A DNA stretch of 12,743 bases from an uncultured Pseudoflavonifractor sp. (GTDB lineage Bacteria; Bacillota; Clostridia; Oscillospirales; Oscillospiraceae). Positions 5,177 through 12,580 of the stretch are shown here, piece after piece. The notes under the pieces are model-generated. The model was not told the DNA's origin, did not search any database, and was given only the letters and a program-made list of their open reading frames with translations. Position 1 is the stretch's first letter, and each line of letters starts with the position of its first letter. The stretch lies in the NCBI GenBank assembly GCA_947383685.1, contig CANDEE010000049.1:1-12743 (forward strand), in the 5' to 3' direction. The translations under genes and the position numbers were made by a program.

Positions 5177-6925
5177 TCAGGACAGCTCCTGCGCCCTGCA
5201 AAGCCGCGCAAACTCGCCGCCCTTTTCCAGCAGCTCCTCCCAGGTGCCCAGCTCCACCACCCGGTTGTCGTCAATGACGGCGATGCGGCTGGCGGACTTT
5301 ACCGTGGACAGCCGGTGGGCAATAATGAGGGTCGTACGGCCCTTGGCCAGCTCGTCAAAGGCCCCCTGTATCCTTTGCTCGGTCACGGTGTCCAAGGCGG
5401 AGGTGGCCTCGTCCAAAATCAGCACCGGAGGGTCCTTCAAAAAGACCCGGGCAATGCTTACCCGCTGCTTTTGACCTCCGGAGAGCATGACCCCCCGCTC
5501 CCCCACATAGGTCCGGAACCCGTCGGGCATGGCCATCACGTCGTCGTAAAGCTCCGCCCGTTTGGCGGCGGCGTAGACCTCCTGGGCGGTAGCCCCCGGG
5601 CGCCCGTAAGCAATGTTGTCAAAAATCGTCCCGGCAAAGAGGAACACATCCTGCTGGACAATGCCGATGTTCCGCCGCAGGCCGGCAAGCAGCAAGTCCC
5701 GCACGTCTTTTCCGTCCACCCGGATACACCCGGCGGTCACGTCGTAGAACCGGGGGATGAGCTGGCACAGGGTGGACTTTCCTCCTCCGGAGGGGCCCAC
5801 CACCGCCACCGTCTCCCCGGCGGGAATGTGGAGGTCCACATTCTCCAGCACATTGGGCTTGCCGGGGGCGTAGGCAAAGGTGACTCCCGCCACGTCGATG
5901 TCCCCCTTTACCTGCCCCGGGTCCACCGCGCCGGGGACGTCCTCGATCTCCGGCTCGGTCCGCATCAGCTCCACAAACCGGGAGAAGCCCGCCATGCCCT
6001 GCATGAACTGCTCCACAAAGGCGGACAGCTTCCGGATGGGGGTAATGAAGGTGGTCACATAGAGGGAGAAGGTCACCAGGTCCACGTAGTCCATTTCCCC
6101 CCGGATGATGAACAGCCCTCCCGCGGCGATGACCAGCACGGGCATAAGCCCCATGCACAGCTCCATGACGGAATGGTAGGTCGCCATGGCCTTGTAGTAG
6201 TCCCGCTTAGCGTCCCGGAACTGGCCGTTGGAGGAATTGAACTTCCGCATCTCCTCCCCCTCGTTGGCAAAGGCCTGGGCAGTGCGGATGCCCGAGATGG
6301 AGGACTCCACCTCCCCGTTGATGACCGCCAGCTTGGCCTTTACCTGGCGGGAGGCCTGGCCCATCCGCCGCCGCTGGAAGATGGTAAACACCAGGAAAAT
6401 AGGCACCACCGCAAAGACGATGAGGGCAAGCTGCCAGCGGATGGTGAGCATTACGCAGAAGGCCCCCAGCAGGGTCACGCTGGAGATAAACAGGTCCTCG
6501 GGGCCGTGGTGGGCAAGCTCGGTAATTTCAAAAAGGTCTCCCGTGACCCGGCTCATCAGCTGTCCGGTGCGGTTTTTGTCGAAAAAGGAGAAGGACAGGG
6601 TCTGCATATGCTCAAACAGATCCCGGCGAATATCAGTCTCGATCCTGGCCCCCAGCAGGTGCCCCCAGTAGGTAACAATATAGGTAAAGACCGCCTTGCA
6701 GAGGTAGGCCGCCAACAGCACCGCCATCAGCCCGAAGAAGGCACGGAACAGCCCCCGGGGCAGCAATTCGTTCAGCGCCGTCCGGGAGGCCAGGGGAAAC
6801 AGCAGGTCCACCAGACACACCCCCAGGGCGCAGGCCATGTCCAGGAGAAAAATAGGCAGATGGGGCTTATAGTAGGACATAAAAATGGCGATATGCCCCT
6901 TGTTTTTCATGTCCCTGGCGGTCAT
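5177..6925 (-). CDS. ABC transporter, fused permease and ATPase (exporter half-transporter, MsbA/multidrug type)
   Basis: This encodes 582 residues, the usual size of a homodimeric or heterodimeric type I exporter subunit. The N-terminal membrane domain (about 20-310) has six hydrophobic segments and the RTGQLMSRVTGD coupling-helix region (119-130). The ATPase domain follows (about 343-580): Walker A GPSGGGKST (377-385), Q-loop VQQDVFLF (423-430), signature LSGGQ (481-485), Walker B VLILDEATSALD (501-512) and switch His537 in IIAHRLSTV. All catalytic residues are intact, so it need not rely on a degenerate partner. The start at 6925 has GGAGG at good spacing; the Met six codons in has none. 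It stands alone with its own promoter, with no second half-transporter adjacent, suggesting a homodimer. Lipid, drug or peptide export cannot be told apart from sequence. Confidence 0.92.
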   Translation of the reverse strand: MTARDMKNKGHIAIFMSYYKPHLPIFLLDMACALGVCLVDLLFPLASRTALNELLPRGLFRAFFGLMAVLLAAYLCKAVFTYIVTYWGHLLGARIETDIRRDLFEHMQTLSFSFFDKNRTGQLMSRVTGDLFEITELAHHGPEDLFISSVTLLGAFCVMLTIRWQLALIVFAVVPIFLVFTIFQRRRMGQASRQVKAKLAVINGEVESSISGIRTAQAFANEGEEMRKFNSSNGQFRDAKRDYYKAMATYHSVMELCMGLMPVLVIAAGGLFIIRGEMDYVDLVTFSLYVTTFITPIRKLSAFVEQFMQGMAGFSRFVELMRTEPEIEDVPGAVDPGQVKGDIDVAGVTFAYAPGKPNVLENVDLHIPAGETVAVVGPSGGGKSTLCQLIPRFYDVTAGCIRVDGKDVRDLLLAGLRRNIGIVQQDVFLFAGTIFDNIAYGRPGATAQEVYAAAKRAELYDDVMAMPDGFRTYVGERGVMLSGGQKQRVSIARVFLKDPPVLILDEATSALDTVTEQRIQGAFDELAKGRTTLIIAHRLSTVKSASRIAVIDDNRVVELGTWEELLEKGGEFARLCRAQELS

Positions 6926-6960
6926 AGGGTCGCCTCCGTCTCTGGAAAATCGTTCTTATC

Positions 6961-6990
6961 AGTATATCTTAAAAGGGGCGGACGTGTCAA
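6961..6990 (-). promoter_or_regulatory. SigA-type promoter of the ABC exporter
   Basis: On the minus strand a consensus TTGACA (6990-6985) is followed by 18 bp and TATACT (6966-6961). Transcription would start near 6954, about 28 nt before the ATG. Confidence 0.8.
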
Positions 6991-7000
6991 TAAAGTGGAA

Positions 7001-7029
7001 TTGATAAAACCATATAAATGTAGTATAAT
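7001..7029 (+). promoter_or_regulatory. SigA-type promoter of thiI-cinA
   Basis: TTGATA (7001-7006), a 17-bp spacer and perfect TATAAT (7024-7029) give a strong plus-strand promoter about 35 bp before the thiI start. Its -35 is only 10 bp from the -35 of the divergent exporter promoter. Confidence 0.85.
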
Positions 7030-7063
7030 GGGAACACTTGATTTTGGAAAGGAATCTTTTCCC

Positions 7064-8245
7064 ATGAATGATATTATCCTTTTGAAATTAGGCGAGCTGG
7101 TCTTGAAGGGCCTGAACCGCCATAATTTTGAGGAACAGCTCATGTCAAACGCCCGCCGCCGCCTGAACCACTGCGGCGGCAGGTTCAAGGTCTATACCAA
7201 GCAGTCCATTACCTACGTGGAGCCCATGGAAGACTCCTGCGACATGGACGCCGCCTTTGACGCCATGAAGAAAATTTTCGGGGCGGTAGGAGTCTGCCGC
7301 TGCCGGGCCTGCGAGAAGGACAAGGACGTGATGCTCTCCGCCGTCAAGGAGTTTCTGGCCCCCCAGCTCGCCCAGGCCAAAACCTTTAAGGTGGAGTGCA
7401 AGCGTTCCGACAAGACCTTTCCCCTGGGCTCCATCCAGCTTGCCCAATATCTGGGCGGGGAACTGGACGACGCCTACCCCCACCTCACCGCCGAGATGCA
7501 CCATCCCGACCTTACCGTCTATGTGGAGGTTCGGGACGATGCCGCCTTTGTCCACGGCGACACCGAGCCGGGAGCCGGGGGTCTGCCCGTAGGCATGGGA
7601 GGCCGGGCGGTGAGCCTTCTCTCCGGCGGCATCGACTCCCCCGTGGCCTCCTGGATGATGGCCAAGCGGGGCCTTTCCCTGGAAATGGTCCACTTTTTCT
7701 CCTACCCCTACACCTCCGAGGAGGCCAAGCAGAAGGTGCTGGACCTGGCAAAGCTGCTGACCCCCTGGACGGGGCGGCTGCTGGTCCACGTGGTGCCCTT
7801 TACCGCCATTCAGGAGGAGCTGCGCCGCTCCTGCCCAGAGGAGATGTTCACCATCCTCATGCGCCGGTTCATGATGCGCATTTCCGCCCAGGTGGCAAAG
7901 CGGGTGGGGGCAGAGGCCCTCGTCACCGGGGAAAGCCTGGGCCAGGTGGCCTCCCAGACCATGGAGGCTATGCACTGCACCGGCTCGGTCACCGACCTGC
8001 CCATCTTCCGCCCGGTGGTGGGCATGGACAAGGAGGAGATCGTCCGTATTTCCCGGAAGATCAATACCTTTGAGACCTCCATCCTCCCCTACGAGGACTG
8101 CTGCACCGTCTTTACTCCCAAGCACCCCAAGCTGAAGCCCACCCTCCGCCAGTGTGAGCAGGCCGAGGCCAACCTGGATGTGGACGCTCTGGTCAAGGCC
8201 GCCGTAGAGGGCATTGAGCGGGTCCGCATCGGATGGGGCGAGTAA
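7064..8245 (+). CDS. thiI: tRNA 4-thiouridine synthase ThiI
   Basis: This encodes 393 residues. ThiI adenylates U8 of tRNA for sulfur insertion to form 4-thiouridine and can also support thiazole synthesis for thiamine. Order of domains: N-terminal ferredoxin-like region beginning LLKLGELVLKGLNR (6-19), THUMP RNA-binding domain (about 60-165), then the PP-loop ATP pyrophosphatase domain with SLLSGGIDSPVASWMM (184-199). PYEDCCTVF (342-350) contains the conserved cysteine pair (346/347) near the active site. It ends without the C-terminal rhodanese domain of the enterobacterial enzyme, as usual in Firmicutes, so a separate sulfur donor is expected. The start has AAAGGA 10 bp upstream and lies just behind a strong promoter. 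The frame stays open far upstream, antisense to the exporter, but that part is not real coding. It is followed by cinA 37 bp downstream, probably one operon. Confidence 0.95.
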   Translation: MNDIILLKLGELVLKGLNRHNFEEQLMSNARRRLNHCGGRFKVYTKQSITYVEPMEDSCDMDAAFDAMKKIFGAVGVCRCRACEKDKDVMLSAVKEFLAPQLAQAKTFKVECKRSDKTFPLGSIQLAQYLGGELDDAYPHLTAEMHHPDLTVYVEVRDDAAFVHGDTEPGAGGLPVGMGGRAVSLLSGGIDSPVASWMMAKRGLSLEMVHFFSYPYTSEEAKQKVLDLAKLLTPWTGRLLVHVVPFTAIQEELRRSCPEEMFTILMRRFMMRISAQVAKRVGAEALVTGESLGQVASQTMEAMHCTGSVTDLPIFRPVVGMDKEEIVRISRKINTFETSILPYEDCCTVFTPKHPKLKPTLRQCEQAEANLDVDALVKAAVEGIERVRIGWGE

Positions 8246-8282
8246 GGAACTACCGAGCTTAATGGAAGGAAGGTTTTCTGCC

Positions 8283-9542
8283 ATGGCACACACCGCCGAA
8301 CTCATTGCCGTCGGCACCGAGCTTTTGTTGGGAAACATTGCCAACACCGACGCCCAAATGCTCTCCAAGGAGCTGTCCGCCCTGGGAGTCAACGTGTTCC
8401 ACCACTCGGTGGTGGGGGATAACCCCCAGCGGCTTCGGGAGGTAGTGGACATTGCCCGGAAGCGGGCCGACCTCATTATCACCACCGGGGGCCTTGGCCC
8501 CACCTGCGACGACCTTACCAAGAACGTGCTGGCCCAGTGCTTTGGAAAAAAGCTGGTCTTTAACCGGGAGGCCGCCCTGCGGATGGAGGCCTACTTTAAG
8601 AAGCTCCACCCGGAGAGCGGAAAAATGACCGAAAACAATTACCAGCAGGCCTATCTGCCCGAGGGCTGCGTCCCCTTCCAAAACGACTGGGGCACCGCCC
8701 CCGGCTGCGGCTTTGAGGCAGACGGGGTACGGGTCATCATGCTTCCCGGCCCCCCCAGCGAGTGCGGCCCCATGTTCCGGGAGCGGGCCGTCCCCTTCCT
8801 TCAGGACTGGGCCGACGGCGTCATTGTCAGCCGGACCCTTCGCATTTTCGGTATGGGGGAATCCGCTGTGGAGGCCCAGCTCCGGGAGCAGATGAACGCC
8901 ATGAAAAACCCCACCCTGGCCCCTTACGCCAAGGAAGGCGAGGTAGAGCTGCGCCTCACCGCCAAGGCCGGGGATGAGGACGAGGCCCGGGCCCTCATCG
9001 CCCCGGCGGAAGCCGCGCTGCGGAAGCGGTTTGGTTCCCTTATCTATGGGACGGACGTGCCCTCCCTGGAATGGGTCTGTCTGGAGCTTTTGAAGGAAAA
9101 GGGCCTCACCGTCTCGGTGGCGGAAAGCTGCACCGGCGGTCTTTTGGCCCAGCGGTTTACCGATCTGCCAGGGTCCTCGGCGGCCTTCAAGGGCGGCGTG
9201 GTCAGCTATTGGGGGCAGGTCAAGCACGACGTTCTGAATGTCCCCAACGACCTGCTCTTTCAGTATGGGGCCGTGTCCGAGCCTGTGGCCCGGGCCATGG
9301 CGGAAGGAGTCCGCACCCTGACTGGGGCCGACCTGGCCCTGGCCATTACCGGGGTGGCAGGTCCCGACCCGGACGACCGGGGCAACCCGGTGGGCCTTGT
9401 CTATGCGGCCATTGCGGGGCAGGGGGAAACCTATGTCCGGGTCATCCACGCTGCCGGGAGCCGGCAGCGCATCCGTTATACCTCCGCCAGCCACGCCCTG
9501 GACTTGCTGCGGCGGCGATTGACGGGGCTGGACATGGAATAA
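8283..9542 (+). CDS. cinA: CinA-family protein (N-terminal MoaB-like domain, C-terminal nicotinamide-nucleotide amidohydrolase)
   Basis: This encodes 419 residues, full length for two-domain CinA. The N-terminal half (1-170) is the molybdopterin-binding-like/ADP-ribose pyrophosphatase domain: ELIAVGTELLLGN (6-18), ITTGGLGPTCDDLT (66-79) and LPGPPSE (154-160). The C-terminal half (about 262-415) is the PncC-type NMN deamidase: VAESCTGGLLAQ (279-290, Ser282 likely catalytic), the GGVVSYW segment and ALAITGVAGPDPDDRGNPVG (352-371). Together these recycle pyridine nucleotides damaged in the cell. The name reflects competence-linked expression in some bacteria. The start at 8283 was chosen because MAHTAELIAVGTE aligns with the family start and AAGGAAGG precedes it; the frame is open to 8214 without family similarity. 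It probably shares the thiI promoter. No strong terminator follows. Confidence 0.93.
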   Translation: MAHTAELIAVGTELLLGNIANTDAQMLSKELSALGVNVFHHSVVGDNPQRLREVVDIARKRADLIITTGGLGPTCDDLTKNVLAQCFGKKLVFNREAALRMEAYFKKLHPESGKMTENNYQQAYLPEGCVPFQNDWGTAPGCGFEADGVRVIMLPGPPSECGPMFRERAVPFLQDWADGVIVSRTLRIFGMGESAVEAQLREQMNAMKNPTLAPYAKEGEVELRLTAKAGDEDEARALIAPAEAALRKRFGSLIYGTDVPSLEWVCLELLKEKGLTVSVAESCTGGLLAQRFTDLPGSSAAFKGGVVSYWGQVKHDVLNVPNDLLFQYGAVSEPVARAMAEGVRTLTGADLALAITGVAGPDPDDRGNPVGLVYAAIAGQGETYVRVIHAAGSRQRIRYTSASHALDLLRRRLTGLDME

Positions 9543-9583
9543 GGTGTTTTTCTCAAAAACTTCCTCCAAAGCCTCCCTTTATC

Positions 9584-9612
9584 TTGACATTTCTTTCAAA
9601 ATCGGTTATTCT
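9584..9612 (+). promoter_or_regulatory. Promoter of the BlaI-type regulator, possibly self-regulated
   Basis: Consensus TTGACA (9584-9589), a 17-bp spacer and TATTCT (9607-9612). A TGTCAA at 9627-9632 is the reverse complement of the -35 hexamer and lies just past the expected transcription start. The two could be an operator pair, but the classical BlaI box (TACA..TGTA) is not evident. Confidence 0.65.
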
Positions 9613-9657
9613 AAGGTATGATAAACTGTCAAAAAACCAGGAATCGAGGGGTCGCAT

Positions 9658-9993
9658 ATGTCTGATTACGCCAGCCGCCGAATCTCCGAGGCGGAGCTCT
9701 CCGTCATGGAGGCTCTCTGGGACGTGGGAACGGCTATGACCGCCAAGGAGTTGCAAGTCATGCTGAAAGAGCGCCGGGAGTGGGAGCGCACCACCGTCCG
9801 TTCCCTGCTGACCCGCCTCCAGGAGAAAGGCTCCGTCCTGGTGTCCAAGGACAACGACGTTGCCACCTACGCCCCCGCTTTTACCAAGGAGGAGTACGGC
9901 TGGGACCTGGCCGAGGTCCTGGTGGCCCGGCTTTATGACGGCAGGGCCGACAATCTGGTTGCCACGCTCAAGGCTCATGGCCTGCTGGCCTGA
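9658..9993 (+). CDS. BlaI/MecI-family transcriptional repressor
   Basis: This encodes 111 residues. The N-terminal winged helix-turn-helix carries the family opening ISEAELSVMEALWDVG (9-24), then MTAKELQVML and the recognition region RTTVRSLLTRLQEKG (44-58), followed by the wing (VLVSKDNDVATYAPA). The C-terminal part (75-111) is a short helical dimerisation region, slightly shorter than in classical BlaI (about 125). Such proteins repress beta-lactamase or copper-stress genes and are relieved when a BlaR1/MecR1 membrane peptidase cleaves them. No blaR1, beta-lactamase or copper gene is adjacent, so the target and signal are unknown. GAGGGG stands six bases before the ATG. It is a single-gene unit with its own promoter and terminator. 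Confidence 0.85.
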   Translation: MSDYASRRISEAELSVMEALWDVGTAMTAKELQVMLKERREWERTTVRSLLTRLQEKGSVLVSKDNDVATYAPAFTKEEYGWDLAEVLVARLYDGRADNLVATLKAHGLLA

Positions 9994-10007
9994 TATGCGC
10001 TGAACTC

Positions 10008-10058
10008 ATAACGGAACGTATTTCTCCAAAGGAAAATACGTTCCGTTATTCTTTTTTA
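10008..10058 (+). terminator. Intrinsic terminator after the BlaI-type gene
   Basis: Perfect 16-bp arms (10008-10023 and 10034-10049, core ataacggaacgtattt) with a 10-base loop, followed on the plus strand by tctttttta. It begins 15 bp past the stop codon. Confidence 0.9.
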
Positions 10059-10069
10059 TCCAAAAAACG

Positions 10070-10098
10070 TTGATTTCCCCCGCTTTGGGGAGTATAAT
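10070..10098 (+). promoter_or_regulatory. SigA-type promoter of bipA
   Basis: TTGATT (10070-10075), a 17-bp spacer and perfect TATAAT (10093-10098). Transcription would start near 10105, leaving a leader of about 180 nt before the bipA ATG. Confidence 0.85.
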
Positions 10099-10104
10099 AT
10101 CACA

Positions 10105-10288
10105 CCGTATGAGATTTTTTGAAACGCGAAAGATTTAAGGTGCGTGTCGTCGGCGCAAAGTCCGCTCAGTTCCGCTTCCGCCCATGGCGAAAGCTCCACT
10201 TCGCTCCCTTGCGCCTCCTCTCCCCACAAAAGCTGAAAACCGCTTTTGCGGGGGCCCCTTTGATCGAATAGAAGGAGATATGATTTTT
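10105..10288 (+). promoter_or_regulatory. Long structured 5' leader of bipA
   Basis: The leader can fold: GGCGCAA (10152-10158) pairs with TTGCGCC (10209-10215), enclosing a GCGAA/TTCGC hairpin. A stronger stem follows, CCCC-A-CAAAAGC with GCTTTTG-C-GGGG (10222-10233, 10242-10253), just before the AAGGAGA ribosome site (10272-10278). No T run follows the last stem, so it is not a plain attenuator. It does not match a riboswitch class I can recognise. A regulatory role (for example temperature- or ribosome-dependent) is only inferred from length and position. Confidence 0.4.
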
Positions 10289-12115
10289 ATGCAAAACGAT
10301 AAACTGAGAAACGTCGCCATCATCGCCCACGTAGACCACGGCAAAACCACCCTGGTGGACGAGATGCTCAAGCAGGGCGGCATCTACCGGGAAAACCAGG
10401 CCACTGTGGACCGGGTCATGGACTCCGGGGACCTGGAGCGGGAGCGGGGCATCACCATCCTGGCCAAAAACACCGCCGTCCACTATAAGGACACCAAAAT
10501 CAACATTGTGGACACCCCGGGCCACGCCGACTTTGGCGGCGAGGTGGAGCGTATTTTGAAGATGGTCAACGGCGTCATCCTTCTGGTAGACGCCGCCGAG
10601 GGTCCCATGCCCCAGACCCGGTTTGTGCTGAGCCGTGCCCTGGAGCTGGGCCACCGTGTCATTGTGGTGGTCAACAAGATCGACCGTCCAGACCAGCGGG
10701 TCCACGAGGTTGTGGACGAGGTTCTGGAGCTGCTTCTGGACCTGGACGCCACCGACGAGCAGCTGGACAGCCCCATGCTGTTCTGCTCGGGCCGGCAGGG
10801 CACCGCCTCCTACTCCCCCGACGCGCCGGGGACTGACCTGACCCCCCTCTTTGACACCATCCTGGACTATATCCCCGCCCCCGAGGCAGATGAGTCCGCC
10901 CCCTTCCAGATGCTGGTCTCCTCCATCGACTATAACGAATTTGTGGGCCGCATCGCCGTTGGACGCATTGAACGGGGCGTCATTAAGCAAAACGACGAGA
11001 TCGCCGTGTGCAACTTCCATGCTCCCGACGCCGCTCCCCAGAAGGCCAAGGCCACTGCCATTTACCAGTTTGACGGTCTTGCCAAGGTCCCCGCTGCCGA
11101 GGCCACGGCAGGCAACATCATTGCCATGAGCGGCATTGGCGACATCACCATCGGGGATACCATCTGCGCTCCCAGCGCCATCGAGCCCATTGAGTTTGTG
11201 AAGATTTCCGCCCCCACCATGGAGATGACCTTCTCGGTGAACGACTCCCCCTTTGCCGGCCGGGAGGGCAAGTATGTCACCTCCCGCCAGCTCCGGGAGC
11301 GGCTGTTCCGGGAGACCTTGAAGGACGTGTCCCTCCGGGTCACCGAGGTGGAAAACTCCACCGATTCCTTCAACGTAGCAGGCCGGGGCGAAATGAGCCT
11401 TTCCATCCTCATGGAGACCATGCGCCGGGAGGGCTACGAGTTCCAGGTCTCCCCGCCCCGCGTACTGTTCCAGGAGATCGACGGCAAGAAGTGCGAGCCC
11501 ATTGAGCGGCTGGTGGTGGACGTTCCCGCCGACTGCGTGGGCAGCGTCATCGAGGCCATTGGCAAGCGGAAGGGCGATATGCTGGACATGACCCCCGTAG
11601 GCGACCGGATGAAGGTGCAGTTCCTGGTCCCCAGCCGGGGCCTGTTCGGCTACCGCAACGAGTTCCTCACCGCCACCAAGGGCGAGGGCATCATGGCCTC
11701 CGTCTTTGAGGAGTACGCCCCCATGAAGGGAGAGATCGCCCGGAGGAATACCGGTTCTCTCGTGGCCTTTGAGACCGGCGAGGCCGTGACCTACGGCCTT
11801 TTCAACGCCCAGGAGCGGGGCGCCCTCTTTATCGGGGCGGGCACCCCCGTCTACGCGGGCATGATCGTGGGTGAGTGCCCCAAGCAGGAGGACATCTCGG
11901 TCAACGTCTGCAAGAAAAAGCAGCTCACCAATATGCGGGCCTCCGGCTCGGACGAGGCCCTGCGCCTGGTGCCTCCCCGCCAGATGTCTCTGGAGCAGGA
12001 CCTGGAATTCCTGGCTGACGACGAGCTTTTGGAGTGCACCCCGGAAAACCTGCGCCTTCGTAAGCGTATTCTGGATCACAGCGCCCGGATGCGGGAGGCC
12101 AGCAAGAAGAAATAA
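10289..12115 (+). CDS. bipA: Ribosome-associated translational GTPase BipA/TypA
   Basis: This encodes 608 residues, standard length for BipA, an EF-G-like GTPase that binds the 70S ribosome and assists large-subunit assembly and stress or low-temperature growth. The GTPase domain is at the N-terminus: G1 AHVDHGKTTL (13-22), switch region RERGITI (51-57), G3 DTPGHADF (75-82), G4 NKID (129-132). Domain II begins around residue 205 (QMLVSSIDYNEFVGRIAVGR), then EF-G-like domain III with the VAGRGEMSLSILMETMRREG segment, domain V and the BipA-specific C-terminal domain (VCKKKQLTNMRASGSDEALR). The start at 10289 is preferred: AAGGAGA is only two bases from the ATG at 10280 but 10-11 from 10289, and the shorter form matches the family. 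It is followed by ridA after 38 bp. Confidence 0.96.
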   Translation: MQNDKLRNVAIIAHVDHGKTTLVDEMLKQGGIYRENQATVDRVMDSGDLERERGITILAKNTAVHYKDTKINIVDTPGHADFGGEVERILKMVNGVILLVDAAEGPMPQTRFVLSRALELGHRVIVVVNKIDRPDQRVHEVVDEVLELLLDLDATDEQLDSPMLFCSGRQGTASYSPDAPGTDLTPLFDTILDYIPAPEADESAPFQMLVSSIDYNEFVGRIAVGRIERGVIKQNDEIAVCNFHAPDAAPQKAKATAIYQFDGLAKVPAAEATAGNIIAMSGIGDITIGDTICAPSAIEPIEFVKISAPTMEMTFSVNDSPFAGREGKYVTSRQLRERLFRETLKDVSLRVTEVENSTDSFNVAGRGEMSLSILMETMRREGYEFQVSPPRVLFQEIDGKKCEPIERLVVDVPADCVGSVIEAIGKRKGDMLDMTPVGDRMKVQFLVPSRGLFGYRNEFLTATKGEGIMASVFEEYAPMKGEIARRNTGSLVAFETGEAVTYGLFNAQERGALFIGAGTPVYAGMIVGECPKQEDISVNVCKKKQLTNMRASGSDEALRLVPPRQMSLEQDLEFLADDELLECTPENLRLRKRILDHSARMREASKKK

Positions 12116-12153
12116 GCGCTCACTTAAGTTTTACAAATTAGGAGGGCTTTCCT

Positions 12154-12531
12154 ATGAACAAGACCATTGCCACCGCCTCCGCCCCCGCCGCCGTGGGTCC
12201 CTACTGCCAGGCAAAGCTGTGCGGCAACACCCTTTATACCTCCGGCCAGCTGGGGCTTATCCCCGCCACAGGCAAGCTGGCTGAGGGCGGCATAGAGGCC
12301 CAGGCCAAGCAGGCTCTCGAGAATCTGGGGGCTGTTTTGAAAGAGGCGGGCATGGGCTATGAGGATGTGGTCAAAACCACCTGCTTTTTGGCCCAAATCA
12401 GCGACTTTGCCGCCTTCAACGCCGTCTACGCCCAGTTTTTTACGGGCGAAGTCCCCGCCCGTTCCTGCTTTGCCGTCAAGGATTTGCCCCTGGGCGGCCT
12501 GGTGGAAATTGAGTGCATTGCGGTAAAATAA
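12154..12531 (+). CDS. ridA: RidA family reactive intermediate (enamine/imine) deaminase
   Basis: This encodes 125 residues of the YjgF/YER057c/UK114 family. RidA hydrolyses reactive 2-aminoacrylate-type enamines/imines released by PLP enzymes such as threonine and serine dehydratases, protecting other PLP enzymes. Visible motifs are VGPYCQA (14-20), LYTSGQLG (27-34), ENLGAVLKEAG (56-66) and the C-terminal signature PARSCFAVKDLPLGGLVEIECIA, with Arg103 (carboxylate binding) and Glu120 in the trimer-interface active site. AGGAGG lies eight bases before the ATG. It sits 38 bp after bipA with no terminator between them, so it is probably co-transcribed, and it ends at a strong terminator. The true substrate in this organism is inferred from the family. 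Confidence 0.93.
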   Translation: MNKTIATASAPAAVGPYCQAKLCGNTLYTSGQLGLIPATGKLAEGGIEAQAKQALENLGAVLKEAGMGYEDVVKTTCFLAQISDFAAFNAVYAQFFTGEVPARSCFAVKDLPLGGLVEIECIAVK

Positions 12532-12540
12532 GGGCTTTAC

Positions 12541-12580
12541 AAAAATATCCCCTGTCCAAAAGGACAGGGGATATTTTTTT
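12541..12580. terminator. Bidirectional intrinsic terminator between ridA and the convergent MFS gene
   Basis: Perfect 17-bp arms (12541-12557 and 12562-12578, core atatcccctgtcc) close on an AAAA tetraloop, with a T run at 12574-12580 on the plus strand. On the minus strand the arm also ends in TTTTT, so it can stop both convergent transcripts. Its right flank overlaps the stop codon of the minus-strand gene. Confidence 0.9.

Noticed and set aside
5315..7063. Plus-strand frame open continuously with thiI, which would give a fusion of nearly 1000 residues
   Set aside because: This part is antisense to the well-supported ABC exporter, gives a His/Gly/Gln-rich low-complexity translation, and runs through the thiI promoter. 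ThiI is full length from 7064.
9543..9560. Small gttttt/aaaaac hairpin after cinA
   Set aside because: A five-base A/T stem without a T tail is too weak to call a terminator.
7145..9569. Long minus-strand open frames antisense to thiI and cinA
   Set aside because: They lack ribosome sites and domains and mirror the codon-position G+C pattern of the plus-strand genes.
10166..12079. Long minus-strand open frame antisense to bipA (over 600 codons)
   Set aside because: It is a shadow of bipA codon bias: repetitive Gly/His/Val/Leu translation and no family motif, while the plus strand encodes complete BipA.
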